A DNA stretch of 64,000 nt from Chryseobacterium gallinarum (GTDB lineage Bacteria > Bacteroidota > Bacteroidia > Flavobacteriales > Weeksellaceae), in NCBI RefSeq assembly GCF_001021975.1, contig NZ_CP009928.1:2980001-3044000 (forward strand), in the 5' to 3' direction. Numbering within the stretch: the first letter of the stretch is position 1; each line of letters starts with the position of its first letter. This document shows positions 37,385 to 45,338 of the stretch, one piece after another. The position numbers and the translations under genes were made by a program. The notes beneath the pieces are model-generated. The model worked only from the letters and a program-made list of their open reading frames with translations, was not told the DNA's origin and did no database searches.

Positions 37385-37534
37385 TTATAGATGATGTGGT
37401 GTTAATATGGCTTTGAAATCAGCAAATGCTGTGCCTAAAGCCCATGAACATTGGAATGTTGTCGATAAGTCACACGTTTTTACAACCTTTTTGGAAGATA
37501 TTGATCTGATAAATAGCAAGATATTGATAGCCAT
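37385..37534 (-). CDS. possible 49-residue small protein
   Basis: A 49-codon frame from ATG 37534 to TAA 37385. It encodes a short hydrophobic start (MAINILLFIRSISSKKVV), two Cys and one Trp (TCDLSTTFQCSWALG) and ends TPHHL. The support is positional: it is directly followed by a strong minus-strand terminator and preceded by an AT-rich stretch containing TTG and TAAATTTA at promoter-like spacing. No family is recognised, and it could instead be a small non-coding transcript. Confidence 0.4.
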   Translation of the reverse strand: MAINILLFIRSISSKKVVKTCDLSTTFQCSWALGTAFADFKAILTPHHL

Positions 37535-37679
37535 TTTTTTTTTGCCATATTTGAATAAGAATAAATTTATGCAATAAAATACAACCTGAAGGCTAAAAAA
37601 TAAAATCCGAAAAATTCACCATACTGAGATGACTTTTATTGCCCACCTTTGTTTTATTAATCTTAAAAAAATAAAGAAA

Positions 37680-38435
37680 ATGTCAACACAAGATGTAAAG
37701 GGAAAAGTGATTTTAATTGCCGGAGGAGGGAAAAACCTTGGTGGTTTATTAAGTAAAGATTTTGCAGCAAAAGGAGCAAAACTAGCCATTCATTACAATA
37801 GCGATAGTTCTAAGGCTGAAAGTGAAAAAACACTTGCCGAAGTGCAGGCTTTAGGGGCTGAAGCTTTCCTGTTTCAGGGAGATCTTACCAAAGTGGAAAA
37901 TCTTACCCGTTTTTTTGATGAAACTATTTCGCGGTTCGGAGGAATCGATATTGCCATCAATACGGTAGGAATGGTATTGAAGAAACCTTTTGCAGAAACT
38001 ACAGAAGCCGAATATGATACCATGTTCAATGTAAACTCAAAGTCAGCCTATTTCTTTTTACAGGAGGCCGGTAAAAAACTGAATGATCATGGCAGGATCT
38101 GCACCATTGTTACTTCTTTACTGGCAGCCTATACGGGATTGTATTCTACCTATGCCGGAGCAAAAGCACCTGTAGAGCATTTTACGAGAGCTGCATCCAA
38201 AGAATTTGGTGCAAGAGGTATTTCTGTGACTGCCGTAGCGCCGGGACCAATGGACACTCCTTTCTTTTACGGACAGGAAACTGATGATGCTGTGGCCTAT
38301 CATAAATCTGCATCGGCATTAGGAGGACTTACTGATATCAAGGACATTGCCCCATTGGTTGAGTTCCTGGTAACAGACGGCTGGTGGATCACCGGACAGA
38401 CTATTTTTGCCAATGGAGGGTATACCACAAGATAA
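37680..38435 (+). CDS. SDR family oxidoreductase
   Basis: A 251-residue classical short-chain dehydrogenase/reductase. The Rossmann start shows GKVILIAGGGKNLGGLL (a G-x3-G-x-G-like loop), NTVG in place of NNAG, and the catalytic YAGAK (Y-x3-K) after a Ser in VTSLLAAYTGLYSTYAGAK. The C-terminal part PGPMDTPFF is also typical. An NAD(P)-dependent reaction on an unknown substrate. The start at 37680 is chosen because the upstream extension is poor in sense. A terminator follows. Confidence 0.92.
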   Translation: MSTQDVKGKVILIAGGGKNLGGLLSKDFAAKGAKLAIHYNSDSSKAESEKTLAEVQALGAEAFLFQGDLTKVENLTRFFDETISRFGGIDIAINTVGMVLKKPFAETTEAEYDTMFNVNSKSAYFFLQEAGKKLNDHGRICTIVTSLLAAYTGLYSTYAGAKAPVEHFTRAASKEFGARGISVTAVAPGPMDTPFFYGQETDDAVAYHKSASALGGLTDIKDIAPLVEFLVTDGWWITGQTIFANGGYTTR

Positions 38436-38458
38436 TGGATATTCCTTAGTTTAATAAC

Positions 38459-38490
38459 AGACCGCTGATAATGTATTGGCGGTCTTTTTT
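38459..38490 (+). terminator. terminator after the SDR gene
   Basis: Stem AGACCGC / GCGGTCT followed by a T run. Confidence 0.8.
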
Positions 38491-38608
38491 TATTATGTAA
38501 ACAGAAGTGTTATTGATAGAAAGGCTTTAAAAGTCAGGTAATTTAAAATGATTCTTGAAAAAACATTTCATAACTTTAATTACCATATCAACACAGAAAC
38601 CGATTAAT

Positions 38609-39304
38609 ATGCATCATCAGCTAGAGAAACATTATGTAAACAGGGTTGGCTGGCTTCGGGCAGCAGTTTTGGGAGCCAATGACGGATTGTTATCCACTAC
38701 AAGTATTGTTATTGGAGTTGCAGCAGCAGAGCCCGAGCGCCATATCATCATCCTTGCCGCCCTGGCAGGAATGATTGCAGGTGCCATGTCTATGGCAGCC
38801 GGTGAATATGTTTCCGTAAGTTCACAGGAAGACACGGAAAAGGCAGATCTAATGCGGGAAAAGCGTGAACTTGAAGAAATGCCGGAAATAGAGCTCAGGG
38901 AGCTCGCCAAAGTTTATGAAAAAAGAGGTTGTAGTAAAGAAACCGCCATGCAGGTTGCTATTGAACTTACAGAGCATAATGCATTGGAAGCCCATGCCCG
39001 TGACGAATTAGGAATTAATGAGATTACACAGGCCAAACCTTTACAAGCTGCCATGGCTTCATTCGGATCATTTGCTGTGGGAGCCTTATTGCCCTTTATC
39101 GTTTCTTTGTTGGCTCCTATCACTCAAATGGTATATTTCCAGTATGGATTTTCTATAATATTCCTGATGCTTTTAGGCGCAATTTCAGCCAAAGCCGGAG
39201 GAGCTCCCATTGGAATTGCCATGTTGAGAATCTGCTTCTGGGGAACGGTAGCAATGGGAATTACAGCGCTGGTAGGACATCTTTTTGGAATAAATGTAGC
39301 ATAA
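38609..39304 (+). CDS. VIT1/CCC1 family transporter
   Basis: A 231-residue membrane protein of the vacuolar iron transporter type. Membrane helices: two near the N-terminus (LRAAVLGANDGLLSTTSIVIG, then IIILAALAGMIAGAMSMAAGEYVSVSSQ) and three at the C-terminus. Between them lies the soluble metal-binding helical arm with many Glu residues (about 75-130). It is predicted to export or sequester iron or manganese. ATG 38609 begins MHHQLEKHYVNRVGWL, the usual start; upstream in-frame codons are rejected. Confidence 0.92.
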   Translation: MHHQLEKHYVNRVGWLRAAVLGANDGLLSTTSIVIGVAAAEPERHIIILAALAGMIAGAMSMAAGEYVSVSSQEDTEKADLMREKRELEEMPEIELRELAKVYEKRGCSKETAMQVAIELTEHNALEAHARDELGINEITQAKPLQAAMASFGSFAVGALLPFIVSLLAPITQMVYFQYGFSIIFLMLLGAISAKAGGAPIGIAMLRICFWGTVAMGITALVGHLFGINVA

Positions 39305-39376
39305 TACCCAACGGAAATAAAATAGGATTCGAGATCTTTCATTATGTAATATTTTGATTTACAATAAGTAAAAACC

Positions 39377-39420
39377 CTAACAACTGTTAGTCGTAGAAAT
39401 ACTACACTTTTCCATATTTG
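39377..39420 (+). promoter_or_regulatory. palindromic operator and -7 box upstream of hcp
   Basis: Two adjacent perfect inverted repeats, CTAACA-AC-TGTTAG (39377-39390) and GTAG-AAATA-CTAC (39393-39405), lie just upstream of a near -7 box CATATTTG (39413-39420). The layout is that of a regulated promoter. The factor that binds is unknown. Confidence 0.5.
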
Positions 39421-39512
39421 CATTGAAATATTCTTTTTATATTGCAAATACTTCTAAATTTGGTGACATACCACATCAAATCACAAAATAATAACGATTA
39501 AAATTTACAATC

Positions 39513-39920
39513 ATGGCAGAACGAAATTCAAGAGGAATATTAAAATTCAACAATGGCGAAGGGCAAAAGCTGTTAAAACTTAATTACAGTGTATCCCGTG
39601 CTACAGATGTATCCGGAAGAGTAGCATCGGATCCTTCCAATGCTCTTATCAAAATCACAGTAGAAGCTACAGAAAAATCTGATATACTGGAAAGCCTCCT
39701 TAACGGTAAATATAAACCTACAGTAGGAGAAGTAGTATTCAATAAATCCCACGAAGAAGGAACATTGACAACCCTAAAATGGAACAATGGCTATGTAATC
39801 CACCATGAAGTAGATTTTGATGCTATAGATGAAAACAGTATGTACATCAGTTTTATTGTAAGTGCAGAGCAGATCGATCTGGGAACTTCGTCCTACTTTG
39901 GAGCCTGGCCTACAGCGTAA
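39513..39920 (+). CDS. tssD: type VI secretion tube protein Hcp (TssD), Bacteroidota type
   Basis: A 135-residue protein of the TssD family found in Bacteroidota T6SS. It has the order expected for a ring-forming Hcp: strand RGILKFNNGEGQKLLKLNYSVSRATDVSGRVASDP, helix SDILESLLNG, and strands LTTLKWNNGYVIHHEVDFD and SMYISFIVSAEQIDLG. Hcp rings stack into the tube that the sheath drives out. It is monocistronic, with its own operator-like promoter and terminator, and lies upstream of vgrG. Confidence 0.9.
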   Translation: MAERNSRGILKFNNGEGQKLLKLNYSVSRATDVSGRVASDPSNALIKITVEATEKSDILESLLNGKYKPTVGEVVFNKSHEEGTLTTLKWNNGYVIHHEVDFDAIDENSMYISFIVSAEQIDLGTSSYFGAWPTA

Positions 39921-39952
39921 GAATTTTTATTTTTTTAATTTAAATAGACAAA

Positions 39953-39992
39953 ACAGAATAGTACATCCTGAAGGATGCTGTTCTGTTTTTTT
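39953..39992 (+). terminator. terminator after hcp
   Basis: A long hairpin ACAGAAtAGtaCATCCT / AGGATGCTGTTCTGT with loop GA and a T run; 33 bases after the hcp stop. Confidence 0.8.
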
Positions 39993-40105
39993 ATCCGCTA
40001 TTATTTCTACCGATAATTCAATGGTTTTAAATAATACTTTCATGACTATTTACTTTTAAATATAAGAAGCTTGTGAATTTTGTGTTATGAAACTCATCAC
40101 TTATG

Positions 40106-40139
40106 AAAGGTTCGTTTATTTTTTAAGGTAAGAACCTTT
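40106..40139. repeat. inverted repeat upstream of vgrG
   Basis: AAAGGTTC / GAACCTTT with an 18-base spacer, ending 20 bases before the vgrG ATG. It may be an operator or an RNA hairpin in the leader. Confidence 0.4.
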
Positions 40140-40158
40140 AAAAAACACCTTATCTGAT

Positions 40159-42018
40159 ATGAATAAAAATATCTCAAATTCTGATATGATTTCGGAGAAT
40201 CATATTCCCGGGATCAACCGTGTAGTAAAACTGGATATTGTAATTGAAGGCAGGATCATCAGGCACTTCAGGCATTTTCGTCTGGAGCAGAGTGTAAGAA
40301 AACATCATGAATTTGAACTTACACTGGCACATGACACATTAGAAGGAGTACAAAACTACGATTTGGAAGAAGCTCAGCAGTTTTTAGGCAAGCGACTGAC
40401 TGTAGTTTTTAAATATAAAAATGTGGAAGGAACTCCTGAAAGAACTTTTGTGGGAGTCATTACAAAAGTAGGATTCAGTCAGGAAAATCACAGTCTCGGA
40501 AATATTGTGCTGAAAGGTTACAGTCCCACTATTTTATTGGACGCTGCTCCCCACACCCAGAGTTTTGGCGGGAACCAGCCCGTAAATATGGGGATTATTG
40601 CCACAGAAGTTATTAAACAGGGAATTGACAGCGGTAAGTTTGATGTAAAAGTTAATGCTAAGGCAGCTTCCCAGATTCTATACAGCGCCCAGTATAATGA
40701 AACCCATTACAATTACCTTTGCAGGATGGCAGAAGCCTACGGAGAACAGTTTTATTATGATGGGGAAATATTGCATTTTGGAAATATGCCTCCACAAAAT
40801 AAAGCCCTGGAACTGATCTATGGGAGTAACGTTTCCGATGTGAATGTCGAATTGAAAGCCGTACACATCAAACCGAGTTTTTATGGATATAACAGCAGCT
40901 CCAATACAAAGCTTGTTTCCGGAGAAACACCGATAAAGCATGTGGGAAATCTGGCGAAAACAGCCTATAAAAATAATGATGGGATATTCAAAACACCCTC
41001 ATTACAGGTAGCCCCTATAAAAGCGGCAACGGATATGGATGTGGTTATCTCTCAGACCAGTACTTCAGGAAGCAGAGCCGTAGAAGTTTTTACCGTTTCA
41101 GGTGGAACCACCATTCCTTTTTTATACCCCGGTTGTGTGGCAGATATAAAAATGCGGAAAACGGACAGCAATCAAACCGCTTATTTTACCAAACTGATGA
41201 TGACAGAGGTGATACACGAAGTGGACACCTTAGGACGCTATCAGGGAAGATTTGAAGCAATTGCGTCAGATACGGGATATATTCCCACTCCGGAATTTAT
41301 TGTTCCCATTGCACAGCCACAAATTGCCACGGTAATATCAAATACAGATCCTTTGGGACAAGGTAGGGTAACGGTAAGATTCGACTGGCAGCTGAATGAT
41401 CATACCAATTTTATACGGATGATGGCCCCCGATGCGGGAGGAACAGATCAGATTACCCAAAACAGAGGCTATGTAGCGATACCGGAAGTAGGAGATCAGG
41501 TGATGGTGGGATTTGTTCATAATCATCCGGACCGTCCGTTTGTAATGGGTGGAATGTTTCACGGAGGAACAGCTTTGGGAGGCGGCGTGGATAACCATTT
41601 GAAATCCATACAGACCCGGAGTGGCATCAGGATTTTGATGAATGACGCGGAAGGAAGTGTCAACATTATAGATCCCAGCGGAAATAATTATTTTATGGAC
41701 GGAAAAGGTAATATTGTAGTGACTGCCCCTAAAAATATGACATTCAATGCGGGAGAAGACCTCAACATTAATGTAGGAAAAGATATGAAAACAAGCGTGG
41801 GAAATGATAATGCCATCAATGTTATCAATGATCACAGGTTTACGTCCAGGAATTATAAACAGACCGTTAATGAAAATAAAACAGTCAATGTTACTGGTGA
41901 TTTAAAAGAAACTACTTCTACCACTACCCATAAAGCAAAAAATGGTGATATTGTATTACAAAGCTCGGGGGTGGCCAAGGTGCTGGGGAAAATAGATGCT
42001 AAAGTGAATAAAGGATAA
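40159..42018 (+). CDS. vgrG: type VI secretion spike protein VgrG (TssI)
   Basis: A 619-residue spike protein. It has a gp27-like N-terminal part (HHEFELTLAHDTLEGVQNYDLEEAQQFLGKRL), the middle domains (ILYSAQYNETHYNYLCRMAEAYGEQF), the OB-fold/gp5 part (GQGRVTVRFDW, FIRMMAPDAGG, RGYVAIPEVGDQVMVGFVHNHPDRPFVMGGMFHGG) and a C-terminal beta-prism with repeated NV/NI motifs (DLNINVGKDMKTSVGNDNAINV). The C-terminal about 40 residues end without a separate toxin domain, so cargo must bind through other proteins. It is followed one base later by a small membrane protein gene. Confidence 0.95.
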   Translation: MNKNISNSDMISENHIPGINRVVKLDIVIEGRIIRHFRHFRLEQSVRKHHEFELTLAHDTLEGVQNYDLEEAQQFLGKRLTVVFKYKNVEGTPERTFVGVITKVGFSQENHSLGNIVLKGYSPTILLDAAPHTQSFGGNQPVNMGIIATEVIKQGIDSGKFDVKVNAKAASQILYSAQYNETHYNYLCRMAEAYGEQFYYDGEILHFGNMPPQNKALELIYGSNVSDVNVELKAVHIKPSFYGYNSSSNTKLVSGETPIKHVGNLAKTAYKNNDGIFKTPSLQVAPIKAATDMDVVISQTSTSGSRAVEVFTVSGGTTIPFLYPGCVADIKMRKTDSNQTAYFTKLMMTEVIHEVDTLGRYQGRFEAIASDTGYIPTPEFIVPIAQPQIATVISNTDPLGQGRVTVRFDWQLNDHTNFIRMMAPDAGGTDQITQNRGYVAIPEVGDQVMVGFVHNHPDRPFVMGGMFHGGTALGGGVDNHLKSIQTRSGIRILMNDAEGSVNIIDPSGNNYFMDGKGNIVVTAPKNMTFNAGEDLNINVGKDMKTSVGNDNAINVINDHRFTSRNYKQTVNENKTVNVTGDLKETTSTTTHKAKNGDIVLQSSGVAKVLGKIDAKVNKG

Positions 42019-42019
42019 T

Positions 42020-42319
42020 ATGCTGAAAAAAATATTGATTGCGCTATTTTCAAGTATATTTTCTGTAATACTCACCGGTATCATTACATTAGGTATCCTG
42101 GATCTTACAAGATATAGTCATGGAGATTGCGGATGGATTGCAGTATGGCTTTGCGGAGCATTTTTGCCTATATTGTTTTTTCTGCCGTTTATAATAGCAG
42201 ATCGACGGCAAAAGAAGACCATAGATGATTTTATGCTGTTCTGTGTATATTCAGGCTGTACCGTTTTTATCATCATATCTGTGATATTACTGATTCTGGT
42301 TCCTCAAATCTGTTCATAA
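42020..42319 (+). CDS. small three-helix membrane protein after vgrG
   Basis: A 99-residue inner-membrane protein with three hydrophobic segments (about 5-28, 42-62, 73-96) and a short charged loop (ADRRQKKTIDD). No family is recognised. Its ATG lies one base after the vgrG stop, so it is translationally linked to the spike gene. By position it may be an immunity protein for a toxin not in the window or an accessory of spike loading; neither is demonstrated. Confidence 0.65.
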   Translation: MLKKILIALFSSIFSVILTGIITLGILDLTRYSHGDCGWIAVWLCGAFLPILFFLPFIIADRRQKKTIDDFMLFCVYSGCTVFIIISVILLILVPQICS

Positions 42320-42414
42320 ATGAGGTAAACGGAACGGAATTACACCGTAAAAAGAATATTAAAAATAAATCATGCACCATAGCAGAGGTGATGATTTATG
42401 TTAAGGTTTTAATA

Positions 42415-43491
42415 ATGAATAATATAACGAAATATCTAGTTAGCCTTCTGTTTTTTATCCAGATTTCGTGTCAGGAGAAAAAAGACTATAAAAAAACTGA
42501 AACTATGACAAAATATGAATGGACTGAAGGGACGTCTGCTCCTTTAGGATTTCCGATGGAAGTATACAAAGGCGGAATAGAGTGTGAAGGTGGGGAATGG
42601 GTAAGCTTAGGCTTTGGCATAGTTCCGGGAAGAAATGATTGGGGAGCTATTAACCATGGGATGGGGAATGGTTTTAAAAGCCTTCCTTCCCGGCTTGATT
42701 TTATCTGGATGTCTTATATGGAAAACCAGTTTTACATGATTGATACTCCTATTGATATCGCTATAATTAAAGAGTATTTTGGAAAAGGATATGATACAAA
42801 GGGAAGAAGCGGTAAAAACAAGCATTTAAACTTTGATGAAATCGGTGTGGGAATGGCTCCCGGAGGTGTAGTTGTCGTATGGGTGGCAGGTGTAGGAGTC
42901 CAGAAAGAAATAGGAAGGTATCAAGGTAAAAAAGTAACGATCCCTGAATCCGAAATCGCTAAGCTGGACAGCCATGAAAACCGTTTTTGGCGGAAAGATT
43001 ATCTCAATGAAGTATTCAATAATGGTAAGGTTATTCCTGCAGAGATACGGGAAAAAAATAAAGACAAGCCTATTCCGTTCGGTTTGTGGGATACCTATAG
43101 AATACGGTACAGCTGGAAACCGGTCTTTGAGCTTCCGGGAAATGCCAGGCTCAATCCATCAATAAATGTTAAAATATTTGCAATTAATGGAGAAAAAGAA
43201 CAGTTTGACACTGCAACAGGCATATTGGCTGAAAATCAACAGAGGGCAATTCCAAAAAGCATTATTTTTGATTATATAGGTGCGGATAATAAAGTGTATG
43301 GAGCAAATTGCGACCTGAATGAAGAATCAGGTTTCGAAGCTTTTAAGGTTGTGTTTGGTGATGATCCTGGTTCAACCAGGGCTGATATTATTGTTAAGGT
43401 AAATGAGGCGAACAGCTACTTTACGATAAAAGTAAAGGGAGAAAACGGAAAAGAAGCCTTTATAAAAGCAGATAAAATAGAAGTTTTCTAA
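42415..43491 (+). CDS. DUF2931-like lipoprotein, candidate immunity protein for the phospholipase effector
   Basis: A 358-residue predicted lipoprotein (MNNITKYLVSLLFFIQISC, lipobox QISC). The first half has the DUF2931 pattern (YEWTEGTSAPLGFPMEVYKGGI, then GNGFKSLPSRLDFIWMSYMENQFY and GRYQGKKVTI). Family members are often next to T6SS lipases in this phylum and are periplasmic. It is 11 bases upstream of the DUF2235 phospholipase gene, which makes it the best candidate for that toxin's immunity protein; the order immunity-effector is noted. The ATG at 42415 is chosen for the signal peptide. Confidence 0.75.
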   Translation: MNNITKYLVSLLFFIQISCQEKKDYKKTETMTKYEWTEGTSAPLGFPMEVYKGGIECEGGEWVSLGFGIVPGRNDWGAINHGMGNGFKSLPSRLDFIWMSYMENQFYMIDTPIDIAIIKEYFGKGYDTKGRSGKNKHLNFDEIGVGMAPGGVVVVWVAGVGVQKEIGRYQGKKVTIPESEIAKLDSHENRFWRKDYLNEVFNNGKVIPAEIREKNKDKPIPFGLWDTYRIRYSWKPVFELPGNARLNPSINVKIFAINGEKEQFDTATGILAENQQRAIPKSIIFDYIGADNKVYGANCDLNEESGFEAFKVVFGDDPGSTRADIIVKVNEANSYFTIKVKGENGKEAFIKADKIEVF

Positions 43492-43502
43492 AAACAAAAG
43501 CT

Positions 43503-45335
43503 ATGGGAAAAACTTTCGTATACAACACCGGCACTGCTAAACCTCCTGTGGATGAGCTGCATGTGGAAATAGGAGTGTTTTTTGATGGTACTTTGAACAA
43601 TCTGAAAAATACCGAATTAAGAGCCAAGTACAGGGATGGCAAGAATCAGATAGAAAGCACTGATGATAAAGAGACCATACTAAAAAAGGAAAAGGCAATT
43701 GAAGATACAAGGGCCTTACAGGAAAAAGAATATAAAAAACTTAAAAATAAAGAAATATCAGATACCGATTCTGAATATGAACGCTACCTTAAGGCGAGTC
43801 ATCGGGCATGGCTGGATAAACAGGGAGTAGATAACAGTTTTAGTAATGATTATACCAATGTTGCAAGAATGTATAAATGCTGCGAACAATATAATTATGG
43901 CGTCTATGTGGAAGGTATTGGTACCCTTGATAACAGCAGGGATGTAGATGACGGATTCCAGTACGGCTCCGGTAAAACAGGAGTGAGGGGAAAAGTAAGA
44001 AAAGGATGTGAAATGGCTGCTGACAGAATTAAAAAACTTACTTCTGCGGCAAACGGTAAAATAAGAATAACAAAAATTACCATTGACACCTTTGGATTTA
44101 GTCGAGGAGCTGCCGCCGCAAGAAATTTTGCTTATGAGATCAACGGGAATAAAAGAACCAAAGATGTTGAGATCAGAAAATCAAGGAAAATTGTGGGGTA
44201 TAACCAGGTTAACTCTCCTGAAGGCCCGGTTATGGTTCCTGAATACGGAGATATCTGGGTGGATAAGGACAATACTGAAGTAGACCCGCAATATGTTATA
44301 AATGGGAAGCTTCCGAGATTTGGTTTTCTGGGATATTATCTTCTCAGTAAGGATATCCTGACAAAAGAGGAATTAGACAATCTGGATCTGGATGTTCGTT
44401 TTATTGGAGTCTATGATACCGTATCGTCGTATGAAGAATATGGTGATATGGGAGGAATCAGGCGTGTAGGGTGGGAAGGAATGAAACATTCTGCCTTAGG
44501 GCCTAAATACAATTTCGGAGACGATGTGGAACAGTTACAGTTGCTGAACCCCGGATCTTATTTTAAAGCCGTTCATTTTACAGCAGCTAATGAGCACCGG
44601 GAAAACTTTTCATTGACACGGTTCCCCGGCAGTATCGAAAAAGAATTTCCGGGAGTTCATTGTGATGTTGGTGGAGCTTATGAAAACGGGATGGAAGTGG
44701 TGGACGAAATAGAAACTTCTAACCATAAACCTTTATGGTTTTTAAATAAGCGGAGACAGCAATTGATAGATGAGCATTGGTACGACGAGGAGCAAATTGA
44801 GATTAATAACAGTTTTCTCAATGTAATAACAATGGGAGGGGTATACCGTAAAATTACAGGAACCCGTTTTTTGAGGAAAGAATACAGCTATATTCCGCTT
44901 CATTTCATGGAAGAACATGGGGTTAATTTGTATGATCATCAGTTGATCATGAAAACAGAGACAAGCTATTCCATAGAGCATGATCAGTACCTGCCTTCTG
45001 CAAAAGATCTCCTGCATGGCTACGTCTTTGAGGGTGAAGGAAAATGGAACTTTAAAACAGATGAAGAATTTGAGAAGGAAAAGCAGGAAAGAGCAAGAGA
45101 AAGGCTATTAAATCCGGAACCGGAACCTACATCAGAACCGGTACCTGATGAAATACTGGATGAAAATGGTAATAAAATTAAAGCCACCACGTTGCAAGGA
45201 GTTACCGTTACCGGCTATCATCCTCAGACGTTACTGAGGATTATCCGTAATCAGTATCTTCACTGGTCTGCCAACAGAGACTGGATGGGGATGGACCCCA
45301 ATAATGATTATCAAAGAAGAATATATCCGGAATAA
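43503..45335 (+). CDS. DUF2235 (Tle1-like) phospholipase, candidate T6SS effector
   Basis: A 610-residue alpha/beta hydrolase of the T6SS lipase family Tle1. Early motif EIGVFFDGTLNN, nucleophile elbow GFSRG (S200), later acidic and His-containing motifs FIGVYDTVSSYEEYGD, FTAANEHRENFSL and GVHCDVGGAYENG complete the expected triad region. There is no signal peptide, as expected for T6SS cargo. After a Pro/Glu-rich linker (near 540-555) a plug-like sequence LQGVTVTGY precedes a 45-residue C-terminal tail. Such enzymes cleave membrane phospholipids of competitors. It sits between a DUF2931-like lipoprotein and an unknown partner. Confidence 0.88.
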   Translation: MGKTFVYNTGTAKPPVDELHVEIGVFFDGTLNNLKNTELRAKYRDGKNQIESTDDKETILKKEKAIEDTRALQEKEYKKLKNKEISDTDSEYERYLKASHRAWLDKQGVDNSFSNDYTNVARMYKCCEQYNYGVYVEGIGTLDNSRDVDDGFQYGSGKTGVRGKVRKGCEMAADRIKKLTSAANGKIRITKITIDTFGFSRGAAAARNFAYEINGNKRTKDVEIRKSRKIVGYNQVNSPEGPVMVPEYGDIWVDKDNTEVDPQYVINGKLPRFGFLGYYLLSKDILTKEELDNLDLDVRFIGVYDTVSSYEEYGDMGGIRRVGWEGMKHSALGPKYNFGDDVEQLQLLNPGSYFKAVHFTAANEHRENFSLTRFPGSIEKEFPGVHCDVGGAYENGMEVVDEIETSNHKPLWFLNKRRQQLIDEHWYDEEQIEINNSFLNVITMGGVYRKITGTRFLRKEYSYIPLHFMEEHGVNLYDHQLIMKTETSYSIEHDQYLPSAKDLLHGYVFEGEGKWNFKTDEEFEKEKQERARERLLNPEPEPTSEPVPDEILDENGNKIKATTLQGVTVTGYHPQTLLRIIRNQYLHWSANRDWMGMDPNNDYQRRIYPE

Positions 45336-45338
45336 ATA

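Noticed and set aside
41338..41835. Minus-strand open frame inside vgrG
   Set aside because: Lies fully within the gp5-like part of VgrG and has His/Ile-rich composition typical of antisense reading.
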